A stretch of 64,000 bases of DNA from contig CAVWYT010000010.1 of assembly GCA_963759295.1 (NCBI GenBank), positions 1-64,000 of the forward strand, written 5' to 3'. The notes under the pieces are model-generated. The model made no database searches. It was not told the origin of the DNA and was given only the letters and a program-made list of their open reading frames with translations. Made by a program: the position numbers and the translations under genes. Below are positions 48,276 to 56,083 of this stretch, piece after piece (the first letter of the stretch is position 1; every line of letters begins with the position of its first letter). The DNA is from WHSW01 sp963759295. Lineage in GTDB: Bacteria; Actinomycetota; Thermoleophilia; Solirubrobacterales; 70-9.

Positions 48276-49799
48276 TCAGAGCAGCGAGGGGATCGAGGAG
48301 CCGGCCTCGCTGGCCCAGTTGACCAGCGGCGACGGGATGACGCCGAAGAAGACGGTAGCCGCGGCCGCCAGGGAGGCGAGCCCGAGGATCACGCGGCAGC
48401 GCGTACCGTCGGCGTCGGCCTCCTGCGAGGCGCCCGCGATCGCCGGCATCGCCGGCTCGTCGCGCTCCGCGGACGGGCGCATCCAGACGGCGACGATCAC
48501 CCGCAGGTAGTAGGCGAGCGAGACCATCGTCCCAATCGCGATCATCACCGCGAGCCATGTGTAGGCCGAATCCACCGCCGCTTCGATCAGGTAGAGCTTG
48601 CCGATGAACCCGGCGGTCCCGGGGAGCCCAGCGAGGGCGAGCATCGACACGGTGAGCACCGTCGCCAGCCCAGGACGCTCGCGCCCGAGGCCCTCGACCG
48701 CGGCGATGTCGTCGCCGTGGATCGTCTCGCGCTCGCGGATCGTGATCACCGCGAACGCGGCCAGGTTCATGAACGCGTAGGCGGCGAGGTAGAAGATCAA
48801 GGCGCTCGTCCCGGCGCTGCTCGCGGCGACGACGCCGGCCAGGATGTAGCCGGCCTGAGCGACTCCCGAGTAGCCGAGCAGGCGCTTGAGCGAGTTCTGG
48901 CCCAGGGCGCCGACGTTGCCGACCACGATCGAGACCGCCGCCAGAGCCGCGAGCGCCGGCTGCCAGTCGTCAACCGCCGGTCCGACCGCGACCTCGAAGA
49001 AGCGCACCGCGACGCAGAACGCGGCCGCCTTCGTGGCGACCGCCATGAACGCCGTCACCGGGGTGGGCGCGCCCTCGTAGACGTCGGGCGTCCACTGGTG
49101 GAAGGGGGCGACCGAGAGCTTGAACGCGAGGCCGGTCGCCGAGAGAGCGATCCCGATCAGAAGCAGCGGGTCGTCGAGCACCGAGCCGCCGATCGCCGAG
49201 CGGATCTCGGAGAAGTCGGTGGACCCGCTCGCTCCGTAGACGAAGGCGAGCCCGTAGAGCAGCGTCGCCGATCCCAGCGAGCCGACGATCAGGTACTTGA
49301 GCCCGGACTCCAGCGACTCCTCGCGATGAAGCGCCGAGCCGCAGAGGACGTAGAGCGGGATCGAGAGCAGCTCGAGCGAGACGAACAGCGTAATCAGGCT
49401 CTGCGCCTGGGCGAGCATCGTCATCCCGAGCACCGAGCAGATCAGCAGCGTCTGGAACTCGCCGTGCCCGCCGGCGCCGGTCGACCGGTCGACCGACTCC
49501 TCACGCCACGAGAGCGGGATGCAAAACGCCGCCGCACCGACCGCGATCAGGCTCGCCGCGATCGCGAGGTCGTCGAGCCGCAGCGCGTCGGCGACCAGGT
49601 CCTTGTCCTCGCCCCACTGCCAGATCAACAGGCCCGCCGCCGCCGCCAGCGTCCCGATCCCGAGGATCGAGACCACGATCCGCTGTCGCCGCGCGCCGCC
49701 TCCGATCAGCCCGGCCAGCAGTGTCAACACCAGGCCCGCGGTGAGCGCGATGATCGGCGAGAGTCCGGCGTAGTCGATCTCGGGAGCGTTGAAGTTCAT
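48276..49799 (-). CDS. nuoN: NADH-quinone oxidoreductase subunit N
   Basis: A 507-residue antiporter-like subunit N of complex I, with about 14 membrane helices. Conserved features include FVSLELLSIPLYVL (Glu in the first half-channel), FKLSVAPFHQWTPDVYEGAP (Lys and discontinuous helix) and NSLKRLLGYSGVAQAGY. It is the last gene of the nuo operon. The ATG at 49799 gives the family N-terminus; the frame is open upstream to 49865 but would overlap nuoM. It pumps protons in the membrane arm. No terminator hairpin is obvious after its stop. Confidence 0.95.
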   Translation of the reverse strand: MNFNAPEIDYAGLSPIIALTAGLVLTLLAGLIGGGARRQRIVVSILGIGTLAAAAGLLIWQWGEDKDLVADALRLDDLAIAASLIAVGAAAFCIPLSWREESVDRSTGAGGHGEFQTLLICSVLGMTMLAQAQSLITLFVSLELLSIPLYVLCGSALHREESLESGLKYLIVGSLGSATLLYGLAFVYGASGSTDFSEIRSAIGGSVLDDPLLLIGIALSATGLAFKLSVAPFHQWTPDVYEGAPTPVTAFMAVATKAAAFCVAVRFFEVAVGPAVDDWQPALAALAAVSIVVGNVGALGQNSLKRLLGYSGVAQAGYILAGVVAASSAGTSALIFYLAAYAFMNLAAFAVITIRERETIHGDDIAAVEGLGRERPGLATVLTVSMLALAGLPGTAGFIGKLYLIEAAVDSAYTWLAVMIAIGTMVSLAYYLRVIVAVWMRPSAERDEPAMPAIAGASQEADADGTRCRVILGLASLAAAATVFFGVIPSPLVNWASEAGSSIPSLL

Positions 49800-49836
49800 C
49801 GGTCGCGAGGCTCGGTTGCCGTCCGAGGTCGGGTGC

Positions 49837-51369
49837 TCATTCCGAGGCCCCCTCGATCGGTGCATCGCCGGTCGAGCCCGCCCCGTGCTCGGCGACGACC
49901 GATGAATCCGGGTGCGCTGCGGCGACGGACTGGTTGACCGAAGCCTCGCCGCGGTCGAGAATCAGGCCGGGGTAGAGCGCGAGGGCGACGATCACCGCGA
50001 CCAGCGGGGCGAGCACGAGGCCGTCGCGAAGCGAGATCTCCCGCGACACGGCCCCCTCGGGCAGCCGGTTGTGCATCGTGCGCTGGTAGAGGCGCAGCGC
50101 GTAGAACGCGGCGAGCGCGACACCGACCGCGGCGACGAACGCGAACACGACCTTCGACTGGAAGACCCCGTTGAGGATGTAGAACTCGCCGATGAAGTTG
50201 GCGGATCCGGGGATCGCCAGGGTCGCCATCGTGACGACGAGGAAGAGCGCGGCCAGCAGCGGGGCGCGCATCGCCTGTCCTCCCATCTTCGTCAGGTCCT
50301 CGGTCCCGGCGCGCTCGTACAGGATCGCGACGATCAAGAAGATCCCGGCGATGACCAGGCCATGGTTGACCATCTGGAGCACGGCGCCGTCGGCGCCGTC
50401 ACCGCGCAGGCTGAGGATTCCGAGGGTGATGAACCCGAGCTGGGCGATCGAGGAGTATCCGGCGACCAGCCGTACGTTGGTCTGCGTGAAGGCCATCACC
50501 GAGCCGTAGAGGATCGAGGCGAGGGCGACCAACATCACCAGCTCCTGGAAGTGCGAGGTCGCGTTCGGGTAGAGCGGCAGCGCGACCCTCAGGAATCCGT
50601 AGGCGCCGACCTTCGAGAGCACCCCCGAGAGCAGAACCAGGACCGGCAGGGGCGCCGCCCGATAGGCGTCCGGCATCCAGCCATGGATCGGGAAGGCGGG
50701 CATCTTGACCAGGAAGGCCGCGGCGAAGAAGCAGAAGATCCAGTACTGGCTGCCGGTCGAGACGAGGTTCTCGCGCAGGTAGGGGATCGAGAAGCTGAGC
50801 TCGCCGGTCTGCTGGGAGACGAGCACCGCCGTCGCGATCGCGCCGACCAGCATCAACAGCGAGCCGACCAGCGTGTAGACGATCATCTTCATCGTCGCCG
50901 GGACGCGGTTCTCGCCGCCGAAGATCCCGATCAAGAAGAAGAACGGGATCAGCATCAGGTCGAAGAAGAGGACGAACAGCAGCAGGTCCTGGGCGGTGAA
51001 CGCGCCCAGGGCCGCCGTCTCCCCGAGCCCGAGCAGGAAGTAGTAGAGCTTCGAGCGCCCGGTGCCCGGCTCGGCGCGCAGCGCGGACCACAGCGTCGAG
51101 GCGAACCAGAGCACCGCCGTGAGCAGGACGAGGAAGACGCTGATCCCGTCGACGCCGAGCTGGTAGCGGACGCCGAGATCTTCGATCCAGGGCTCGTCGA
51201 CCGAGTGCTGGAGCGCCGCGGTCCCGGATGCGAAGTCCGCCGCGAGCGCGATCGCCAGGCCGAGCGACACCAGCGCGCCGACCAGCGCCAGCCACCTCGA
51301 CGCCACGCGCGGCCCGAGCAGCGCCAGCGCCCCGGCGACCAGCGGCGCCCAGAGCAGCACGTTCAGCAC
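49837..51369 (-). CDS. nuoM: NADH-quinone oxidoreductase subunit M
   Basis: A 510-residue antiporter-like subunit M. The GVDGISVFLVLLTAVL segment, FFDLMLIPFFFLIGIFGG (with the key acid), LVKMPAFPIHGWMPDAYRAAP and TNVRLVAGYSSIAQLGF match the family; about 14 helices are present. A Gly/Ser/Ala-rich tail of about 40 residues follows the last helix. The GTG start lies 43 bases after nuoL, and nuoN begins 37 bases after its stop. It forms the second pump module of the membrane arm. Confidence 0.95.
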   Translation of the reverse strand: MLNVLLWAPLVAGALALLGPRVASRWLALVGALVSLGLAIALAADFASGTAALQHSVDEPWIEDLGVRYQLGVDGISVFLVLLTAVLWFASTLWSALRAEPGTGRSKLYYFLLGLGETAALGAFTAQDLLLFVLFFDLMLIPFFFLIGIFGGENRVPATMKMIVYTLVGSLLMLVGAIATAVLVSQQTGELSFSIPYLRENLVSTGSQYWIFCFFAAAFLVKMPAFPIHGWMPDAYRAAPLPVLVLLSGVLSKVGAYGFLRVALPLYPNATSHFQELVMLVALASILYGSVMAFTQTNVRLVAGYSSIAQLGFITLGILSLRGDGADGAVLQMVNHGLVIAGIFLIVAILYERAGTEDLTKMGGQAMRAPLLAALFLVVTMATLAIPGSANFIGEFYILNGVFQSKVVFAFVAAVGVALAAFYALRLYQRTMHNRLPEGAVSREISLRDGLVLAPLVAVIVALALYPGLILDRGEASVNQSVAAAHPDSSVVAEHGAGSTGDAPIEGASE

Positions 51370-51412
51370 CGGGCGCCCCCGAGCGACGAGCGAGGAGCGA
51401 TCGACGAGGCCA

Positions 51413-53417
51413 TCAGCCGCTCACCACCAAGAAGTAGATGCCGAGCGCCGCGAACCCGCCGACGAGCAGCAGGGCGTACGCGCGCACGAATCCCGATTGG
51501 GCGCCGCGGACCACGGCGCCGGCCCCCTTCGCGGCCCCCGTGGCCGCCTCGACGATCCCCTGGATGACGAAGCGCTCGAAGACCGCGTTCGCGAACCCGC
51601 CGATCGCGATCGCCGGCCGGTAGACGAGCGCGTCCAGCAGCTCGTCGAAGTACCACTTGTCGAGCAAGAACCCGTGGACCCGCGGCAGTCGCTCGACCAG
51701 CCGCGCCGTGATCCCCGGCTGGGCGACGTAGCAGCGGTACGCGAACCAGATCCCGGCCAACGACACGACCGCGCCGATCGCGAGCCCAATCCAGGCGGCG
51801 CCGTCGGAGGGAACGATGGCGTGGAAGCGCGAGCTCGCGAAGGTCGGCTCGAGGAAGCTCTCGAGCACGTGGTCGACCCCGGGGACCTGGATCAGGCCCG
51901 CGAACAGTGCCCCGAAGCCGAGCACGGCCATCGCGACGCGCATCGGCCACTCGCGCTCGGCGATGTGGTGCTCGGTGCCGGGGAAGCCGACGTCGACGTC
52001 CTCGCGCTCCCCGGTCGCGGGGTTCTCCGGCTCGGCGTGTGGCAGCTGCCCGCGCTCGAGCTCGCGCGCCTCGGCGCAGGGCTCGCCGGCGACCACCCGG
52101 AAGCCGATCCGGAACGAGTAGAAGGCGGTCAGCAGGGCTCCGAGATAGCCGCCGATCGCGAAGATCCAGTACATCCCGCCGCGGTCGGCGGCGAACACGA
52201 GGATCTCGTCCTTGGAGAAGAATCCCGATGTGAGCGGGAACGCGGCAAGCGCCAGCGCCCCGACGATCAGCAGCGCCGAGGTGAATGGCAGCCCCCTGCG
52301 AAAGCCGCCCATCAGGTCGATGTTCTGTCGGTTGGCCATCGCCGAGATCACCGACCCCGCGGCCATGAACAAAAGCGCCTTGAAGAAGGCGTGTGTCATC
52401 AGGTGGAAGAGCCCGGCGCCGTAGGCGCCGATCGAGACGCCGACGATCATGTAGCCGATCTGGCTCATCGTCGAGTAGGCGATGATCCGCTTCAGGTCGG
52501 TGACCGCGAGCGCGATAGCTCGCCGCGATCAGCAGCGTCGCGAGGCCACCGAACGCGGCGACGTCGGCGGCGGTCGGCGCCAGCTCGAAGAGCGGAAACA
52601 TGCGCGCGATCAAGTAGACGCCGGCGGTGACCATGGTTGCGGCATGGATCAACGCCGAGACCGGGGTCGGCCCCTCCATCGCGTCGGGGAGCCACGTGTG
52701 CAGCGGAACCTGCGCCGACTTCGCGAACGCGCCGACGCAGATCAGCAGGCAGATCGCGACGATTACGCCTTGATTGGTGGTGAAGGTGTCCCGGGCAGCG
52801 TCGAAGGCGCCCAGATACTCGAAGGTGCCAAGCTCCCGGAAGACGAACAAGGCGGCGAGCACCAGTCCGACGTCGCCGACGACGTTGATCACGAAGGCCT
52901 TCATCCCGGCCTTGGTCGCCGTGTCGCGGCGGTACCAGAAGCTGATCAGCGCATAGGAGGCGAAGCCCACGAACGCCCAGCCGACGATCAGGATCACGAA
53001 GTTGCCCGCGAGCACGAGCAGCAGCATCGAGAAGACGAAGAAGTTGAGGTAGCTGAAGAATCGGGCGTAGCCGCGGTCGGAGTCCATGTAGGCGACCGAG
53101 TAGAGGTGGATCAGGGTCGAGACCCCGGTGATCACCAGGCACATGAACACCGACAGCGGGTCGACGAGGATCCCGAGCTGGATGTCAAGCCCGGCCGCCG
53201 AGGCGTAGCTGTACAGCGAATCGGTCAGCTCGCGCCCCTCGCTCGGCTCGCCGAGCAGCGAGATCAGCGCGGCGACCGAGCCCGCGAAGGCGAGGCCGAT
53301 CGCGGCCGTGCCGACCCAGCCGGCGGCCCGCCCCGGCAGCGCAGCGCGCCCGAACGCGATCACGAGGCTGCCGGCGAGGGGCAGCGCCAGCACGAGCCAG
53401 GCCCAGGTCGTCGCCAT
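51413..53417 (-). pseudogene. nuoL: NADH-quinone oxidoreductase subunit L, frameshifted by one extra base
   Basis: The distal antiporter-like subunit L, 667 residues if restored. The first frame (53417 to about 52518) gives LVDPLSVFMCLVITGVSTLI and LHTWLPDAMEGPTPVSALIH, then turns to Arg-rich nonsense after TLLIAAS. The second frame resumes at once as IALAVTDLKRIIAYSTMSQI and continues to the 51413 stop with normal C-terminal helices. Removing one base, the A at about 52517 (T on the coding strand), restores a complete gene. Every other nuo gene is intact, so an assembly or sequencing error is the simplest explanation, though a real mutation is possible. Confidence 0.9.
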
Positions 53418-53716
53418 CAGCCCCTGAGCTCCCGGATGTCATCGACGTCGAGCGGGATCCGGCGCCGGAACATCGCCACGATCAGGCCCAGGCCGACGAC
53501 CACCTCGCAGGCGGCGACCACGATCACGATCAGCGCGAACACCTGTCCGTCCTCGTTGCCCGACGAGCGCGAGAAGGCGACCAGCGCGAGGTTGCCCGCG
53601 TTCAGCATCAACTCGAGGCAGAGCAGGATCACCAGTGGGCTGCGCCGCACAAGCACGCCGCCGGCGCCGACCGCGAACAGCAGCGCCGAGAGGACGATGT
53701 ACCAGGAGACGTCCAT
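53417..53716 (-). CDS. nuoK: NADH-quinone oxidoreductase subunit K
   Basis: A 99-residue, three-helix subunit K. The conserved membrane acids lie in LVILLCLELMLNAGNLALV and VVAACEVVVGLGLIVAMFR. The ATG overlaps the nuoJ stop and the gene's own stop overlaps the nuoL ATG, both as ATGA, so the three are translationally coupled. It sits in the quinone-linked part of the membrane arm. The frame upstream of 53716 is open but belongs to nuoJ in another register. Confidence 0.96.
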   Translation of the reverse strand: MDVSWYIVLSALLFAVGAGGVLVRRSPLVILLCLELMLNAGNLALVAFSRSSGNEDGQVFALIVIVVAACEVVVGLGLIVAMFRRRIPLDVDDIRELRG

Positions 53717-54300
53717 CAGGACCCGGAGCCAATCCCCGCCATCTGTTCGGCGTCGCGTCCGGGGGGGCCGGGCTCGGATGGAGGGCGGGGGCCTTCGCGG
53801 CGCCTTCGTCCGGCGAGCACGACCGCGCCGACGGCCGCGATCAGGAGCAGGATCGAGGCGGCTTCGAAGGCGATCAAGAAACGCTCGAGCAGCAGCCGGC
53901 CGATCGAGCCCGGGGAGCCGAACCCGGCCGGGATCGTCGGGCCCTCCGAGTCGATCGCCTTCAGCGAGGTGCCGACGACGGCGATCGAGATCTCGATGAA
54001 GAGCGCCGTCGCGAGCACCGGCGCGAGCACCCGCTGGCCCGGGATCGGCTCCCACAGCGGCTCCTCGACGGCGCCGACGTAGGCGGTCACGAACAGGTAG
54101 AGGACCATCACCGCGCCGGCGTAGACGACGATCTGCGCGGCGGCGAGGAACTCGGCGTGAAGGAGCAAAAAGAGGCCGGCGACCGAGATCAGGTGGACGA
54201 TCAACGCGAGCACGCTGTAGAACGGATTGCGCAGCGCGATCACGGCGATCGCGCCGCCGAGGGCGCCGAGCGCGCCGGCGAAGAAGGCCACTTCGACCAT
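53716..54300 (-). CDS. nuoJ: NADH-quinone oxidoreductase subunit J
   Basis: A 194-residue subunit J with five helices (VEVAFFAGALGALGGAIAVI, HAEFLAAAQIVVYAGAVMVL with its pi-bulge Tyr/Gly region, then FLIAFEAASILLLIAAVGAV). A 30-residue Arg/Pro-rich tail follows. Unlike its neighbours it does not overlap nuoI: 239 bases separate them, and a 6-bp hairpin lies 6 bases before its ATG with no ribosome binding site. nuoK overlaps its stop. Confidence 0.94.
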   Translation of the reverse strand: MVEVAFFAGALGALGGAIAVIALRNPFYSVLALIVHLISVAGLFLLLHAEFLAAAQIVVYAGAVMVLYLFVTAYVGAVEEPLWEPIPGQRVLAPVLATALFIEISIAVVGTSLKAIDSEGPTIPAGFGSPGSIGRLLLERFLIAFEAASILLLIAAVGAVVLAGRRRREGPRPPSEPGPPGRDAEQMAGIGSGS

Positions 54301-54306
54301 CTAGCG

Positions 54307-54322
54307 GCGCCCTCGGGGGCGC
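54307..54322. other. Hairpin immediately upstream of nuoJ
   Basis: A perfect 6-bp inverted repeat (GCGCCC / GGGCGC) with loop TCGG ends 6 bases before the nuoJ ATG. It could modulate nuoJ translation or end a transcript. Confidence 0.4.
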
Positions 54323-54360
54323 GTAACGAACGCGCTCGACCGCAGACCTCGAATACGGCT

Positions 54361-54384
54361 GGGTCGCTCGAGAGAGGGCGACCC
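54361..54384. other. Hairpin upstream of the antisense small ORF
   Basis: A perfect 7-bp inverted repeat (GGGTCGC / GCGACCC) with a 10-base loop lies 18 bases before the plus-strand ATG at 54403. Confidence 0.5.
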
Positions 54385-54402
54385 GCAACCGGGGGAGGTC
54401 CC

Positions 54403-54501
54403 ATGAACACCTACGCAATCCCCCGTCGCCGGGGCTGGAAGGTGATCGCGATCGCCGACACGGTGATCGTGCGGCCGGATCCCGAGCCCGCTAACGCGTA
54501 G
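54403..54501 (+). CDS. 32-residue ORF antisense to the nuo operon, unknown
   Basis: A plus-strand ORF inside the only long gap (54301-54539) of the minus-strand nuo operon. A perfect GGGGGAGG ribosome binding site lies 4 bases before its ATG, the strongest in the window. The 32-residue product starts MNTYAIPRRRGWKVIAIADT and ends in a Pro/Glu/Ala tail. It is basic then acidic, with a short beta-prone core. No family was recognised. The signals suggest a real small protein, but a chance ORF cannot be excluded. Confidence 0.5.
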   Translation: MNTYAIPRRRGWKVIAIADTVIVRPDPEPANA

Positions 54502-54539
54502 CTCGGCGCTGGCGTTCTCGCGAGCCGATCGGCGCGCGC

Positions 54540-55088
54540 TCACTCGCCCTCCCGGCGCAGGGGCGTGCGCTCGATCGGCTCGGCGAGCAGCATCTCCTTG
54601 GTGAAGATCAGGTCGCCGCGGTTGTAGTCGGCGATCTCGTACTCGTGTCCCATCGTGATCGCGTCGAACGGGCACGCGACCTCGCAGTAGCCGCAGAAGA
54701 TGCAGCGCGAGAGGTTGATCTCGTAGACCGCGGCGTAGCGCTCACCGGCCGAGACCCGGTTCTCCGGGTCGTTCTCGGCGGCGACAACCCGGATGCAGTC
54801 GGCCGGGCAGGCCGCCGCGCACAGCGAGCAGCCGACGCACTTCTCGAGCCCGCTGTCCTCGAATCGGTGCAGCTTGTGGCGGCCTCGAAACCGCGGGTAG
54901 ACCGGCGTCTTCTCCTCCGGATACTGGATCGTCATCGGCCCCTCGATCATCCGCGCGAGGGTCGTCCGCAGGCCGCGCAGGGTCTCGCCGAAGGCGCGAT
55001 AGGCGCCCCTGGCCCCGCCCGGCTCCGGGCCGCGCTGGACCGCGACGATCTCCTCCGCGTCGCTGAGGTACGGGAACTCGTCGCTCAC
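54540..55088 (-). CDS. nuoI: NADH-quinone oxidoreductase subunit I
   Basis: A 182-residue subunit I with two 4Fe-4S clusters: CVGCSLCAAACPADCI and CIFCGYCEVACPFDAI, the N6a/N6b pair that carries electrons to N2. The N-terminal 45 residues are extended and Gly/Glu-rich compared with minimal NuoI. The GTG overlaps the nuoH stop as GTGA. After its stop comes the 239-base gap before nuoJ. Confidence 0.96.
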   Translation of the reverse strand: MSDEFPYLSDAEEIVAVQRGPEPGGARGAYRAFGETLRGLRTTLARMIEGPMTIQYPEEKTPVYPRFRGRHKLHRFEDSGLEKCVGCSLCAAACPADCIRVVAAENDPENRVSAGERYAAVYEINLSRCIFCGYCEVACPFDAITMGHEYEIADYNRGDLIFTKEMLLAEPIERTPLRREGE

Positions 55089-56083
55089 GTGACCACCACC
55101 AGCACCGCCGTGACCAGCACGTTCAGGGTCGCCAGCGGCAGCAGCACCTTCCAGCCCAGCGACATCAGCTGGTCGTACCGCAGCCGCGGCAGCGTCGCCC
55201 GCACCCAGATGAAGACGACGATCAGGGCGAGGATCTTGGCGATCATCCAGATCGGGTCGAGCCAGCCCGGGCCGGGGCCCATCCAGCCGCCGAAAAAGAA
55301 GGCGACCGCGATCCCCGAGACCACGAACATCTCCAGGTACTCGGCGAGCAAGAAGGAGGCGAAGCGGGTGCCGCCGTACTCGGTCTGGAATCCCTGCACG
55401 AGCTCGGCGTCGGCCTCCGGGAGGTCGAACGGCGCCCGGTTCGTCTCGGCAAACCCGGCGACCATGAAGATCAGGAAGCCGACGAACTGGGGCAGCACGT
55501 ACCAGATCGTGTCCTGCGCCTCGACCACCGAGACCAGCGACAGCGAGCCGGCCATCATGATCGCGCCGAGCAGCGACAGGCCCATCGCGATCTCGTAGGA
55601 GATCAGCTGCGCGGCCGACCGCATCGCGCCGAGGAAGCTGTACTTCGAGCCCGACGACCAGCCCGAGAGCAGCAGCCCGTAGAACGAGATCGAGCCGAAG
55701 GCGAAGAAGTAGAGGACGCCGATCGGGACGTCGATGCCGTAGAAGCCGACCCCGTCCTTGACGTCGCCGAACGGCAGGATCGCGATCGTCGTGATCCCGG
55801 AGAAGATCACCAGCGCCGGCCCGAGGGCGAACAGGAACGGGACCGCCTCGGTGGGGCGAAACATCTGCTTGCCCGCCAGCTTGAGAATGTCGGCGAGCGG
55901 CTGCATCATCCCGACCGGCCCGACCCGGTTGGGTCCGTAGCGGTGCTGGAAGCGACCGATCAGCTTGCGCTCGACCACCGTGAGCACCGGGACGATCAAG
56001 AAGACGACCAAGAAGATCACGATCGACTTCACGACCATGATCCAGGTCGCCTCGGTGAAGCCGACATCGGCGACGGGAATCAT
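55085..56083 (-). CDS. nuoH: NADH-quinone oxidoreductase subunit H
   Basis: A 332-residue subunit H, the membrane subunit that helps form the quinone chamber. Conserved parts are VVERKLIGRFQHRYGPNRVG, LKLAGKQMFRPTEAVPFLF, FAETNRAPFDLPEADAELVQ and EYLEMFVVSGIAVAFFFGGW; eight helices are seen. The acid-rich loop DLPEADAELVQG is complete. ATG overlaps the nuoG stop and its own stop overlaps nuoI. Confidence 0.96.
   Translation of the reverse strand: MIPVADVGFTEATWIMVVKSIVIFLVVFLIVPVLTVVERKLIGRFQHRYGPNRVGPVGMMQPLADILKLAGKQMFRPTEAVPFLFALGPALVIFSGITTIAILPFGDVKDGVGFYGIDVPIGVLYFFAFGSISFYGLLLSGWSSGSKYSFLGAMRSAAQLISYEIAMGLSLLGAIMMAGSLSLVSVVEAQDTIWYVLPQFVGFLIFMVAGFAETNRAPFDLPEADAELVQGFQTEYGGTRFASFLLAEYLEMFVVSGIAVAFFFGGWMGPGPGWLDPIWMIAKILALIVVFIWVRATLPRLRYDQLMSLGWKVLLPLATLNVLVTAVLVVVT

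Noticed and set aside
52481..53999. 505-codon plus-strand frame over nuoL, nuoK and nuoJ
   Set aside because: It is a shadow frame; the minus strand carries unmistakable complex I subunits.
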